Part shown: positions 21,556 to 29,985 of the stretch, piece by piece | How positions within the stretch are numbered: the stretch's first letter is position 1 | Layout: each line of letters opens with the position of its first letter | Source: Cellulomonas sp. Y8 | GTDB lineage: Bacteria > Actinomycetota > Actinomycetes > Actinomycetales > Cellulomonadaceae | Direction of reading: 5' to 3' | NCBI RefSeq assembly: GCF_008033115.1 | Contig: NZ_CP041203.1 | Coordinates: 930,001-994,000 of the forward strand | Length of the DNA: 64,000 bases | Made by a program: the position numbers and the translations under genes | The notes under the pieces: model-generated | What the model saw: only the letters and a program-made list of their open reading frames with translations | Told to the model about the DNA's origin: nothing | Database searches by the model: none

Positions 21556-21576
21556 CCACCGATCTGCATCGGCACT

Positions 21577-21591
21577 GTGTAGCGGGGGGAT
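21577..21591. repeat. att-like core, outer left copy
   Basis: The sequence GTGTAGCGGGGGGAT repeats the 3' end of tRNA-fMet (GTAGCGGGGG on this strand) followed by the element-specific GATCAC. It marks the junction between chromosome and the small element. Confidence 0.7.
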
Positions 21592-21720
21592 CACCGGGGC
21601 GGGCGAGCGGCCTGGTGGACCGACCACGTCTTCGCTGCTCAGCGAATTGTGCCTGTGCATCTGCCCACCCCTCGTCATGGTCACGAGATCATCGGAGCAG
21701 GCACGCAGGACACCGATCAT
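21591..21720. repeat. left-arm repeat, copy 1
   Basis: About 130 bases running inward from the att core are clearly similar (roughly 70% by eye) to 28718-28850. Shared blocks include GCCTGTGCATCTGC and GCAGGCACGC. The repeat likely holds integrase arm-binding sites. Confidence 0.65.
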
Positions 21721-21734
21721 TCCTGGACTCGCAG

Positions 21735-22490
21735 AGCGAGTCCGGGGTCCACTGAAGCCAGCGTTGGCTCCGAGTGCACGAGCAACGCCGTGGGTGACGA
21801 GTGGCGCCGCGAAGCTGGATCCCGACCCAGTCGTCAGCAGCCGGTCTCGACTTCGGCCCTCCGCGCCCAGCACCCCCGAGGACGCCTTCGACTGAGGAGC
21901 GGAGCTGACCCCGGTGCTCATCAGATGCCCGCCCGGCGTCACGAGCTCCGGCTTGATCATGTTCGCCGCCCCCGGTCCACGACGCGTCAATGGCGAGGGC
22001 GCATTCGCCGAACCGAACGGCAGCACGTCGACGGAGTCCTTCGCCTCTCGCACCCCTCGTCCCTCGTCGGCCCCGAGCGCGCCCACCGTCAAGGACAGTG
22101 CGCTCGTCGCCGAGTCAAGAGGCCCCGCGTCGTCTCCCCCGAGAAGTCGATCGGTGAACTTCTCGGCGCCTGCATCGCTGTCGTACACACCTGGGAACAT
22201 GTCGCCCGTACTCATCACCACGACGATGCCGTGCTCACGCACGAACGAATCGACCGTTGCAGCCAGCGGCGTCGGCCCGGTCGCCAGGTACGGGCGCCTC
22301 GAGTCTCCCAGCGAGAGGTTCACGACGCGCGCCCCTGCAGCGACGGCGGTCTCGAGTGCCCAGATCCGCTCGTTCTCCCAGCGCTCGTCATCCGGGAAGT
22401 TCGCGTCGTCATCCAGAACTCGCACGCTCAGCGGTCGACCAGCAAGCCGCACCGGTGTCCGGCGCTGAGCGACCACGCCTTCGAGCGAGC
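21735..22490 (-). pseudogene. subtilisin-like protease fragment (S8)
   Basis: An open stretch encoding the middle and the serine half of an S8 subtilase: a strand ending VRVLDDDANFPDD, the helix region ARVVNLSLGDS, and the catalytic-serine motif GSGSSFAAPLVTHGVA. The part carrying the catalytic Asp and His is missing upstream, where the frame holds unrelated residues and no start. The C-terminus is replaced by element left-arm sequence after about 21745. The fragment cannot be an active protease. Such long-insert bacterial subtilases often pair with an ATPase in defence-type loci, but no partner is present. Confidence 0.7.
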
Positions 22491-22773
22491 CGCGCCCGCG
22501 CGCCTGGCCCATCTGCCGTGCCGTCGCGGCACATCGACGGGCGAGCCCGGCTCGACATCCGCGCCGGGTGCGGCATTCGTCGCGACCGGCTACTCGTCTC
22601 GTGGGTCCGCCAGATGCCGGGTCCGCTCGGGAGTGTGATTCTTGACCCAACCGTCGTCAGCCGGCTCGACTCCCGGCGGTCGCACCCCCGGACGCATCCG
22701 GCGGGGGGTGCGCGCGCAGGCGGATGAGAACGACCACGTGCCGCAGAGATCCCGATCCGAGGACGCCCCTTCG

Positions 22774-23127
22774 ATGACGCTCACGGCTTTCCTCCTCGAG
22801 CGCATCGCCGAGAGCGAGGCTGCCGCCCGTCGTCAGTTGCAGGGCGGCGGTCACGGCGGACCCCGCCATGGAGCGGGTCGGACGGACGACGCCGTCTACC
22901 GCAGGGATCCCGCGGACCCGGTGCGCGTCCTGGCCGAATGCCGCGTCCGGCGGGAGCTGATCGTCCTCGCGGACGAGGCGACGGGCCTCGACGAGACCGT
23001 GGACATGGAGCGCGAGGCCGGTTCGCGGCACGACAGCGGCGTGCACTACGTCGGTGACCGGATCCTGCGCGCCATGGCGTCGCTGTACGAGGGGCACCCC
23101 GACTTTCGACCGACCTGGCGGGCCTGA
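22774..23127 (+). CDS. DUF6221 family protein
   Basis: A 117-residue protein with the typical DUF6221 layout: start MTLTAFLLERIAESEAAA, a central PVRVLAECRVRRELIVL helix, and a C-terminal SLYEGHPDFRPTWR. Members occur widely in actinobacterial phages and integrated elements; no activity is known. Start ATG 22774 matches the family N-terminus; the ribosome binding site is weak. The insertion of Gly/His/Arg-rich residues at 28-40 is not conserved. Its presence supports a mobile origin for this segment. Confidence 0.75.
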   Translation: MTLTAFLLERIAESEAAARRQLQGGGHGGPRHGAGRTDDAVYRRDPADPVRVLAECRVRRELIVLADEATGLDETVDMEREAGSRHDSGVHYVGDRILRAMASLYEGHPDFRPTWRA

Positions 23128-23486
23128 GCGGCAGGCCGTGCTCGCCCTCACGTCGACGTCATGGTCGTGGTCGGCGCGCCGCTAGGACGAGTATCAACCA
23201 GGTGAGAGGACTCGTCTCACCGTGCGATGCGGTGTGTCCGCACGTCAGGCGCTACATCGAGGACGCGCCGATGGCGTCGGGGCCGGTGCCCGGTCATGAC
23301 GTTGCACCAGGTCAGCAACCAGTTCTCTCATCAACTGCGAGTTTCTCGCGTCGAGTCGGCGCCTTCATGGAACCCGGGGCGGTTCACGCCCTGTCTCGGC
23401 GAGGCGCGGTGATCAGCGCAGACCCCGATCCCGGGGCGATGGCGCCGAGCGGCGGCCCGGGGCCTGGAGGCGTACGCTCGGAGTAA
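23128..23486. other. intergenic, no supported gene
   Basis: About 360 bases without a convincing frame. It contains a short inverted repeat GGTGAGAGGACTCGTCTCACC at 23200-23220, which could be an operator or hairpin. Confidence 0.5.
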
Positions 23487-23558
23487 CCCGGTGTCGAGGA
23501 CCTCTGAGTGAGGCGACGACCCGGATCCAGCATCGGAGGGCGTCATGCCCGTCCAGCC
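23487..23558. repeat. 72-bp inverted repeat, left copy
   Basis: Identical in inverted orientation to 27699-27770 except one base (G at 23506). It covers the promoter region, ribosome binding site (GGAGGG) and first codons (ATGCCCGTCCAG) of the LapA gene here and of its paralogue at the other end. Confidence 0.85.
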
Positions 23559-23901
23559 AGTCTCCCGCTCTCGCCCGCAGCATGGCCGTGAGCCGGTGCT
23601 GCCCGAGATCCGCGACCCCCAGGACGACGTGCGTCAGCGCGGCTCGGGCACCCGGACGAGCGCCGCGTGGTTCGGCATCACGGTCGGGGTCCTCATCATG
23701 ATCGCGCTGGTCGTGTTCATGCTGCAGAACACCGAATCCGTGACGGTGTCCTTCCTCGGCATGATGGGCGCGGCTCCGCTGGCCGCGATCCTGCTGATCG
23801 CGGCGTTGGGGGCGGCCCTGGTGGTCCTGCTCGTCGGCGGCCTGCGGATCGGGCAGCTGCGCCGCCGTCTGCGCAACAGCGAGCAGCGTCTCGCGCTCTG
23901 A
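23545..23901 (+). CDS. LapA-domain membrane protein (copy 1)
   Basis: A 118-residue protein with a hydrophilic N-terminus and a LapA (DUF1049) domain: two transmembrane helices (about 40-62 and 77-99) separated by VQNTESVTVSFLG-like residues, with a basic tail GQLRRRLR. LapA-domain proteins are small inner-membrane proteins, some acting in lipopolysaccharide assembly in Gram-negatives; the role in actinobacteria is unknown. ATG 23545 follows GGAGGG. It leads a probable operon with the next unknown gene and the desaturase, which hints at a membrane-lipid role. A paralogue in inverted orientation is at 27353-27712. Confidence 0.82.
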   Translation: MPVQPVSRSRPQHGREPVLPEIRDPQDDVRQRGSGTRTSAAWFGITVGVLIMIALVVFMLQNTESVTVSFLGMMGAAPLAAILLIAALGAALVVLLVGGLRIGQLRRRLRNSEQRLAL

Positions 23902-23955
23902 GCACGTCGGCGACGCCGTGCGTTCGCCGCCCACCCACCGGACCGAGGTCCTGCC

Positions 23956-24420
23956 ATGACCGCACTCTCGCCCGTCTCCTCCACCTCCCGGACCGACAAC
24001 ACCGCGGGTGACTTCCTGCGTGTGGTGTCCGTGCTCGAGTCCGGCCTCCCTGTTGAGCTCGGCACGGCCGCCCAGCCCGCCTCGTACACGGTCCCGCTGA
24101 TCTTCTCGCGCCGCGTGAGCCCGCACGAACGTCAGCACATCGAGGATCCGTGGACCGCGGCCAGCATCGCCGAGGAGTGCGGCGGGGGCCCTGGCCTGCA
24201 CCTGGTCGTGTCTGACCGGCGTCTGCTCGTCGAGGGCACCACGCTCGAGCAGCTCCGCGACGGGCTGGCCCGTGCGCTGAACGACATGCTCCAGGAGCTG
24301 GGGCGGGAGCTGCGCAGAGTCGGTGACGAACGTGCGGCGGCCGCCGAGGTGCATGTACAGGATGAACGCCGCCGCACCGCCACGGTGCATGCCGCGGTGT
24401 CGGCGATCACGTTCGAGTAG
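23956..24420 (+). CDS. unknown protein, paralogue of 26919-27356
   Basis: A 154-residue soluble protein I do not recognise. It aligns with the 145-residue protein at 26919-27356: shared features include SYTVPLIFSRRVS against QYTVPAVFSRQVS, VVSDRRLLVEGTTLEQLRDGLA against QVSDRRLLIGRTSLEQLEDGLA, and the final ITFE/IVFE. Each copy directly follows a LapA gene, so the two families belong together. The C-terminal third is probably coiled coil. The start ATG 23956 lies 54 bases after the LapA stop; the desaturase starts 6 bases after this gene ends. Confidence 0.75.
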   Translation: MTALSPVSSTSRTDNTAGDFLRVVSVLESGLPVELGTAAQPASYTVPLIFSRRVSPHERQHIEDPWTAASIAEECGGGPGLHLVVSDRRLLVEGTTLEQLRDGLARALNDMLQELGRELRRVGDERAAAAEVHVQDERRRTATVHAAVSAITFE

Positions 24421-24426
24421 GGCCCC

Positions 24427-25524
24427 GTGGACACCCGCACGTCAGCCCCGACCGGGAGGGCGCCGGTCCGGCCGGCACGGGAGCGGCAGGTCAGCGAGTT
24501 CACCGACCTGAGCCGCCAGGTGCAGGAGTCCGGTCTCATGCGCCGCCGCCACGGGTACTACTGGACGCAGTTCCTGGTGCTCACCGCCCTGCTGGTGGCC
24601 ACGGTCGTGACGTTCGTCGCCGTGGGCCCCTCGTGGTGGCAGCTGGTCACCGCCGCTGTCCTGGCCGCGGTGCTGGGGCAGGTGATGTTCCTGGGGCACG
24701 ACGCCGCCCACCGCCAGATCTTCGAGTCGGGGCGCTGGAACGACTGGTCGAGCCTGATCATCGCGAACCTGTACGCGGGGATGAGCTACGGCTGGTGGCA
24801 GCACAAGCACTCCCGTCATCACGCCAAGCCGAACCAGGTCGGCGCGGACCCCGACATCGCGACCGACGTCATCGTGTTCCACACCGAGGACCTGCCGGCG
24901 GCTCGCACCGGCCTCACGGGGTGGCTGACCCGGCGCCAGGGCTGGTTGTTCTTCCCCGTCCTGCTGCTCGAGGGCCTGAACCTGCACGTGTCCGGCGTGA
25001 AGACGATCTTCGGTCGCGGGCCGGTCAAGCGCCGCCCCGTGGAGATCGTGCTCATCACGCTCCGCCTGGGCGGGTACCTCGCGCTGGTGTTCTGGATGCT
25101 GCCGGTCGGGATGGCGTTCGCGTTCCTGGGCGTGCAGCTGGGGCTGTTCGGCCTGTACATGGGGGCCGTGTTCGCCCCCAACCACAAAGGTATGCCGCTG
25201 GTCCCGCGGGACGTGCGGATCGACTTCCTGCGCCGGCAGGTGCTCATGAGCCGCAACATCCGCGGCAACCGGGTCATCGACACGTTCATGGGCGGCCTGA
25301 ACTACCAGATCGAGCACCACCTGTTCCCCAGCATGCCGCGTCCGAACCTGCGCCGGCTGCAGCCGACCGTGCGCGCGTTCTGCGCCGCGCACGGCATCGC
25401 GTACACCGAGACCAGCCTGCACCGGTCCTACGGCATCGTCATCCGCCACCTCAACAAGGTCGGGCTCGCCGCCACCGACCCCTTCCAATGCCCGCTGGCT
25501 GCGCAGTACCGCTCGTCGCGGTGA
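24427..25524 (+). CDS. membrane fatty acid desaturase
   Basis: A 365-residue integral membrane di-iron desaturase. The three histidine boxes are present: GHDAAHR (near 91), HKHSRHH (126-132) and QIEHH (His297-298). Four to six hydrophobic helices alternate with them as the family requires. It resembles actinobacterial acyl-CoA/acyl-lipid desaturases (DesA3-like), which introduce double bonds with electrons from a ferredoxin-type partner; none is encoded nearby. GTG 24427 starts 6 bases after the previous gene, so it is probably cotranscribed with the LapA and unknown genes. Its location inside a mobile element is unusual. Confidence 0.9.
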   Translation: MDTRTSAPTGRAPVRPARERQVSEFTDLSRQVQESGLMRRRHGYYWTQFLVLTALLVATVVTFVAVGPSWWQLVTAAVLAAVLGQVMFLGHDAAHRQIFESGRWNDWSSLIIANLYAGMSYGWWQHKHSRHHAKPNQVGADPDIATDVIVFHTEDLPAARTGLTGWLTRRQGWLFFPVLLLEGLNLHVSGVKTIFGRGPVKRRPVEIVLITLRLGGYLALVFWMLPVGMAFAFLGVQLGLFGLYMGAVFAPNHKGMPLVPRDVRIDFLRRQVLMSRNIRGNRVIDTFMGGLNYQIEHHLFPSMPRPNLRRLQPTVRAFCAAHGIAYTETSLHRSYGIVIRHLNKVGLAATDPFQCPLAAQYRSSR

Positions 25525-25592
25525 CCCACCTCGCCTGACAACCCCTGGTCGATCCAACGCCTGGCCCTCAGGGTCGGAGAGGACCCAGCACC

Positions 25593-25820
25593 ATGAGCGC
25601 TACCACGCCTGTGCCGCACCCCGCACGCCGCGACGGATCGTCGGACGCGGTACCCGCGCCCTCGGCGAGCCCGGGAGCGAACCTCGACGACATCAACCCG
25701 TCCTACGACTCCCCGACCGATGCCGACCGCGACGCCGACGGCCCCGGTACACCTGGCGAGCCGCCGACCAGCCCCGGGCCCGACCCGGACGACATCAACA
25801 CGTCGCCCCGTACCGAGTGA
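25593..25820 (+). CDS. small acidic protein with DDIN repeats
   Basis: A 75-residue Pro/Asp/Ser-rich protein preceded by GGAGAGGA at 25575-25582. Two copies of a short motif, SPGANLDDINPS and SPGPDPDDINTS, are separated by an Asp-rich spacer. It is predicted to be disordered with no membrane segment. I recognise no family. It follows the desaturase by about 70 bases and may share its transcript. Confidence 0.55.
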   Translation: MSATTPVPHPARRDGSSDAVPAPSASPGANLDDINPSYDSPTDADRDADGPGTPGEPPTSPGPDPDDINTSPRTE

Positions 25821-26249
25821 CGAGCGGTCCACCTCGCCCGGACGGCCGGGGTCAGGTCTGCAGGAGCCGCGTCGTCGGTGCCGGGGGTGGAACGGGTCCG
25901 GCGCGCGCGTCCGGCCTCCCGACATGCACGGAGCGCACGAGGGCCGCTACGGGGCCCGTGGAACAGCGCGTGGGTGTTACTCAGCCGCGCATGCGGCGCC
26001 GGCTCGCGGCTCGACGCCCCGCCCTGCGCGTGCGGGGCCGCCGCGACGATTGCTGAACCACCACCGCGTCGCCCCGAGCTTGGTGGCCCGGAGGGACTTC
26101 ATCTGCTGCGAGCTACTACGGGGGCCCGATGTCCAGCTCGACCACGCCAGCAAGGCCGCAGCAGCCGCTCAGGTCCGTCCCGAGTGCGTCGGTCACCGTC
26201 CCGTGGGGAGCGTGACGCGCACGGCGAAACTCGATGAGGATGGTGTGAA
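25821..26249. other. intergenic, no supported gene
   Basis: About 430 bases in which the open frames have no homologous look, start or codon pattern. No hairpin of note. Confidence 0.5.
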
Positions 26250-26591
26250 GTGCCCACGATGCAGGAGCCAGGCTGGCGTGACTACACCGCCGACCACACG
26301 TACTGGACGGGTCGTCAGCGAGGTGAGTACGTCGAGGTCGTCCGCCTCCACAGCGGGACGTTCGCGGAGGAGGAGATCTGGGGGTCGTACCGCAGCACCG
26401 GCGCAGCAGTCGGAGCAGCAGCACAGCTCGCCTACCTGCAGGGCAAGGCCGACGCAGAGCGGGAGCTCAAGACCCGCCTGCACGAGGTGCTCGACTCGAT
26501 CGGCCTCGGTGCGCTGCCGGTGGTTGCACCCGATCTGACGCCTCACGAGACGGCGCAGCTCCCTGCTGACGACCTCGGATCCGGGCGCTGA
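26250..26591 (+). CDS. small hypothetical protein
   Basis: A 113-residue soluble protein starting at GTG 26250 (or ATG 26259), with GAGGATG about 10 bases upstream. The N-terminal half is aromatic-rich (YTADHTYWTGRQRGEYVEVV); the second half looks helical (LAYLQGKADAERELKTRLHEVLDSIG). No family recognised. It stands alone between non-coding stretches. Confidence 0.5.
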   Translation: MPTMQEPGWRDYTADHTYWTGRQRGEYVEVVRLHSGTFAEEEIWGSYRSTGAAVGAAAQLAYLQGKADAERELKTRLHEVLDSIGLGALPVVAPDLTPHETAQLPADDLGSGR

Positions 26592-26918
26592 GGCCCGCCG
26601 ACGCGCGGTGACAGCCGAAAGTCCCCCCGAGCCACGCACCTCGTGGCCTGTTGCGTCGGGCTGACGCGGCGGGATGGGGAGGCTCGCGGGTACGCCCGAG
26701 ATCACCCGCGCCGCGCTTCGCCGCGGTCGGTGACTCGAACCACCGCTGCGCCCGGGCTACTCGTCGCAACTTGATACGTCTCTGTACCAGTCGAGCTCGC
26801 CCGCGGACCCCCTGCGCCCGCGGACGAGCCGAGCAGCGTGCGCTGTGGCGCGGCCGCCGGCCGCCGGCGCCTCGGATCGAACGGGCTCGACCCGGATCGC
26901 GCCGTCGAACGGCGACGC
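26592..26918. other. intergenic, no supported gene
   Basis: About 330 bases downstream of two convergent genes. No gene or clear terminator is visible. Confidence 0.45.
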
Positions 26919-27356
26919 TTACTCGAAGACGATGCGGTCCACCGACCGCTGCACGTCGACCGCGCGGTCCGCCTCCACGGACTGACGCGCGGTCGCTGCG
27001 GCCGCTCGCTCGTCGCGCTCACGGGCGACGGCGCGCCCGATGTCGGTCAGCGTCAGCGCGATCTCGTGCGCGAGCCCGTCCTCGAGTTGCTCGAGGCTGG
27101 TGCGGCCGATGAGCAGGCGCCTGTCCGAGACCTGCAGCGTCACCTGCGGGTAGCCGCGCTCGGTGAGCCGGCGGACGGTCTCCGGTCCCTCGATCGCGGT
27201 CTTCTCGGGCACGGACACCTGGCGGGAGAACACGGCCGGGACCGTGTACTGCGTCGGCGCCTGGCTCGTTCCGAGCAGCGCAGGCAGGGCGCTGGTCAGG
27301 ATCGACGCGAGCCGGAGCGGCTGCTCGCTGGTGGCGAGCTCGCCGTAGGCGGTCAC
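26919..27356 (-). CDS. unknown protein, paralogue of 23956-24420
   Basis: A 145-residue protein of the same unrecognised family as 23956-24420 (see shared VSDRRLL and SLEQLEDGL motifs). The C-terminal part is charged and helical and ends DRIVFE. GTG 27356 overlaps the stop of the upstream LapA gene (GTGA), so the pair is translationally coupled. That tight coupling here, and the same order at the other copy, indicates that LapA and this protein act together, probably at the membrane. Confidence 0.75.
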   Translation of the reverse strand: MTAYGELATSEQPLRLASILTSALPALLGTSQAPTQYTVPAVFSRQVSVPEKTAIEGPETVRRLTERGYPQVTLQVSDRRLLIGRTSLEQLEDGLAHEIALTLTDIGRAVARERDERAAAATARQSVEADRAVDVQRSVDRIVFE

Positions 27357-27712
27357 CGTCGTGCTCCGGTCGGGTGGCCGCTGGCGGAACGGCGGCGGAG
27401 CTGGCCGATGCGCAAAGAGGCGAACACCAGGACCACGATGCCCACGCCGAGGCCTGCGATGAGCAGCGTCAGGGCAAGCGGAGCTGTCCCGGTCATGCCG
27501 AGGAAGGAGACCGCGACGGGGCCGGTGTTCTGCACCATGAACACGACGAGCGCGGCCAGGACCAGGACGCCGACGCAGATGCCGAACCATGCGGCGCTCG
27601 TGCGGGTTCCCGACGCCCGGGTGGGTTCGCTGGGGCGAGGTGCCCGGACCGTGGGCTCGAGGGGCTGCCGGCTGCGGGCGGGTGTGGAGTGGGAAGCAGG
27701 CTGGACGGGCAT
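27353..27712 (-). CDS. LapA-domain membrane protein (copy 2)
   Basis: A 119-residue paralogue of 23545-23901: same MPVQP start, SGTRTSAAWFGI before helix 1, VQNTGPVAVSFLGM between the helices, and SLRIGQLRRR at the end of helix 2. The N-terminal region before the first helix has diverged, while the 72 bases around the start codon are almost identical in both copies. The gene leads a two-gene operon with the unknown protein. Confidence 0.82.
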   Translation of the reverse strand: MPVQPASHSTPARSRQPLEPTVRAPRPSEPTRASGTRTSAAWFGICVGVLVLAALVVFMVQNTGPVAVSFLGMTGTAPLALTLLIAGLGVGIVVLVFASLRIGQLRRRSASGHPTGARR

Positions 27713-27770
27713 GACGCCCTCCGATGCTGGATCCGGGTCGTCGCCTCACTGAGAGGTCCTCGACACCGGG
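27699..27770. repeat. 72-bp inverted repeat, right copy
   Basis: Inverted copy of 23487-23558 with one mismatch. The two copies face each other across 4.1 kb, so recombination between them would invert the desaturase segment. Confidence 0.85.
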
Positions 27771-27774
27771 CTGA

Positions 27775-28179
27775 TCAACAGTCTACGCCCGCAGACTCGG
27801 TTCTGACCTCCCGGTTCCCAGCCCGGTGCCCGGGTCTGCGGCGTTGGGTCGGCCGTCTGGACAGACCCGGAAGGGGCGGGAGGGTCTGCTGCACGAGTAG
27901 GTGACACCCATGTGTGGTGCCGGTAGGCGCCGCTGGATGGATGTGCCCCGTGCCCGGCTCGCTGACCTGCGGCTCGAGGACCGACTCGGAGATCTTGCCG
28001 AGATCGATGAGGTCGCCGAGCTGCAGCAGCACCTTGCCGTTCTCACCCGAGCGCGTCCGCAGCGCGTTGTCCCGCTGCAGCCGGCGCACGGTGTCCTCCG
28101 TGCGACCCATCAACCCGGCGATCTCGTCCCGGGTCAGCCACTCGTCGCGGTTCAGCCCGCGGATGGTGGTGCTCGACAT
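27775..28179 (-). pseudogene. truncated HTH (Xis-like) gene
   Basis: The first 73 residues match the intact HTH gene at 61074-61481 almost exactly (MSSTTIRGLNRDEWLTRDE, then DTVRRLQRDNALRTRSGENG). After the codon near 27960 the similarity ends abruptly and the frame runs 60 more codons of Pro/Arg-rich, non-homologous sequence. The coiled-coil C-terminus and the adjacent integrase are gone. It marks a deletion end point in the smaller element. Confidence 0.75.
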
Positions 28180-28644
28180 GGCGTCAGTCCCTCGTGCGGC
28201 GGCCCCACTGGCCGCGTTCGCAGGGCGACCGTGAGTCGTACGCAGAACCCCGCAATGTCCGCACGCGCCGGACCTCCCCCTCGGTCCCGGCACACCCGTC
28301 GTCGCACTGCCCGTGCGACAACCGCACAGCCGAGCCAACGGACCCCTGTTGGTACGCGCGGCCGCCCCGCCGACGAGAGGCGTGAAGCCTCCACCTTCGG
28401 ACCGGCTCGCCTCCAGCCAGAGCCAGCGCACGGCGATCAGGCTCAACGGCTCGCCCTCGGTGCACACCCGGTGCGCAACCGGAGCGCGACCGGCCCACGG
28501 CTGACCCGCAGGTGAAGCCAGGGGTGGCAGTGGGTGGGCACCGCGACCGTGCCCAGGCACCTGGTGTGCAGCTGCACAGGCCGCAATTGCGGGGTCAGAC
28601 CCCAGATCCCCGGCCCACGGTGCGTCGAACCCGCGTGAAAACGC

Positions 28645-28678
28645 CGAAGGCCCCCAGGGAGATCCCTGGGGGCCTTCG
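28645..28678 (-). terminator. terminator-like hairpin, copy 1
   Basis: A perfect 16-bp stem (28645-28660 and 28663-28678). Read on the minus strand it is followed by a short T-rich stretch. The same hairpin lies next to tRNA-fMet at 61947-61980. Confidence 0.75.
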
Positions 28679-28703
28679 CCCAAACCTGCGCTGGCAGGTC
28701 TGC

Positions 28704-28717
28704 GTTGTAGCGGGGGG
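28704..28717. repeat. att-like core, middle copy
   Basis: GTTGTAGCGGGGGG repeats the 3' end of tRNA-fMet. To its left it matches the tRNA-proximal flank (62000-62018), and to its right it matches the inner side of the outer core at 21587. It is therefore the junction between the two elements. Confidence 0.75.
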
Positions 28718-28850
28718 ATCACGAGGGCTTGCGAGCGACCTGGCGGCCATTCGGCGTTCTCGCTGATCAAGGCGTCATGCCTGTGCATCTGCACACCCGT
28801 TACGGTCATGGATCCATCGAAGCAGGCACGCGGGACACCGATCACACGGC
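28718..28850. repeat. left-arm repeat, copy 2
   Basis: Matches 21591-21720 (about 70% by eye), ending with the shared block GACACCGATCA. Probably the left arm of the larger element. Confidence 0.65.
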
Positions 28851-29052
28851 CAGCGCCTCGACGGCTACCGCCAGGCCCAGACATTGCGAGCCCAGGCAAT
28901 GCGGCTGTGAGACGACTTCCTCTCGAGTTCACGCGGCCTAGCACCCGAGCCAAGGGCCCCGAGGCGGCTGGCGCGCTGGCTCCGCAGCCTGCGCCCGGCA
29001 CCACCGCACCAAACCGACCGGGGCCGGGACGCCGCCGTCCTACGCTCGACGC

Positions 29053-29310
29053 ATGCGCACCGTCACCGCTACCCGCGCGGCCCGGCACCTGTCCGGTCTG
29101 CTGGACGCAGTCGCGCGCGGCGAGACGTTCACGATCACCCGGTCGGGCCGGGTGGTCGCGGAGCTTCGGCCCGCCGGAGCTGCGCCGACGGCCGGAGCGC
29201 TCCGGCGGGCGTTGGCCGGGCTCCCGCCGCTGGACGACCAACTCGAAGCGGACATCGGCTCGGCGACGCGGCTGCTGACGTCGCAGGTGAGCCAGCAACC
29301 CGACCGCTGA
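29053..29310 (+). CDS. Phd/YefM-type antitoxin
   Basis: An 85-residue protein with the Phd/YefM N-terminal DNA-binding fold: TATRAARHLSGLLDAVARGETFTITRSGRVVAELRPA reads as the family pattern in sequence order. The C-terminal tail, which normally wraps the toxin, is present, but no PIN, Doc or RelE toxin follows; the next gene is convergent. It may be a solitary antitoxin. A -10 box TACGCT lies 6 bases before the ATG, so the mRNA is probably leaderless. Confidence 0.75.
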   Translation: MRTVTATRAARHLSGLLDAVARGETFTITRSGRVVAELRPAGAAPTAGALRRALAGLPPLDDQLEADIGSATRLLTSQVSQQPDR

Positions 29311-29406
29311 TCCGCCAACACGCGGAACTCGCCCCAACCGACGCCAGGCGATCAGGCCGGCCGCGTCAGCGGCCGTGCTGAGTGAGGCGCCCCGGGAAGC
29401 TGGCGT

Positions 29407-29634
29407 TCAGCTCCCGAGCTTGACCCGGTAGACCGGGCCGAAGGTGTCGTGCGTGATCTCCTCGACGACAGCGGCCACGTACCGTCCGCCCTCGTCGAGG
29501 ATCTCGATTCGGTCCAGCTCGGCGAGGTTCTCGTCGCCGTCGAGCTGGGCCTCATGGATGTAGAAGTGCCCGTTCGGGCGCGCCTGCGGCGGCACCTCGA
29601 CCGACACCACGGCCTTGGTGAGCGAGGTCGACAT
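29407..29634 (-). CDS. small hypothetical protein
   Basis: A 75-residue, beta-rich acidic protein. ATG 29634 is preceded by a strong GGAGGA at 7-base spacing. It reads like a small barrel or PRC-like fold (HFYIHEAQLDGDENLAELDR, then VEEITHDTFGPVYRVKL), which is only an impression. It is convergent with the antitoxin gene. Confidence 0.6.
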   Translation of the reverse strand: MSTSLTKAVVSVEVPPQARPNGHFYIHEAQLDGDENLAELDRIEILDEGGRYVAAVVEEITHDTFGPVYRVKLGS

Positions 29635-29985
29635 GAGCGTTCCTCCAGTCCTTGTGCTCACGCTACTGGGCACCTCTGGTGGACGGTCGGCGAGCAGGCA
29701 GCGCCTGCGGCTCGCCGAGGTCCGCCAGGACGCGTTCGAACGTCGGAGCGAGCCGGCCTCGGGCGGCTCAACGCTGTGCGGGCGAGACCGTCAGCTGGCG
29801 GCCGGGGTTCAGGTCTGGTCTGGCGGTCACGACGAGGTCGTAGTGCACCTCGTCGCGGGGGTCGGGACGCCCCGGCGCGCAGGTGGGGGCATGGAAGCGC
29901 CGTCAGATGCCCTCGCTCGGTCCACACGGGGTCATCCGCGAACGGGCGCTGCCCCGCACAGTTGTGCGGGGCTGCGGTGCTGCCC
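29635..29985. other. intergenic, no supported gene
   Basis: About 350 bases between two minus-strand genes. No supported frame or repeat. Confidence 0.45.

Larger units (their letters stand above)
21577..28708. mobile_element. 7.1 kb integrated element at tRNA-fMet (integrase lost)
   Basis: The segment between the att-like cores at 21577 and 28704. Its left 130 bases resemble the left arm of the larger element, and its right 750 bases (27960-28717) are about 90% identical to that element's right arm, including the start of the HTH gene. No integrase remains. Cargo includes a broken subtilase, DUF6221, two LapA-type gene pairs and a desaturase. It is best read as a decayed relative of the 33 kb element, stacked at the same tRNA gene. 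Confidence 0.75.
27960..28717. repeat. right-arm direct repeat, copy 1
   Basis: About 757 bases that match 61262-62018 at roughly 90% identity by eye, in the same orientation. It spans the 5' part of the HTH gene, its long upstream region, a strong hairpin and the att core. Confidence 0.85.

Noticed and set aside
26715..26765. tRNA-like T-arm on the minus strand
   Set aside because: The GGTTCGAGTC word has a stem, but loop size is wrong and no acceptor or anticodon arm can be folded around it.
28200..28640. Frames inside the right-arm repeat (and the copy at 61500-61900)
   Set aside because: Neither copy keeps a common protein sequence; the two copies differ by substitutions without a coding pattern, so this is a long untranslated leader of the HTH gene.
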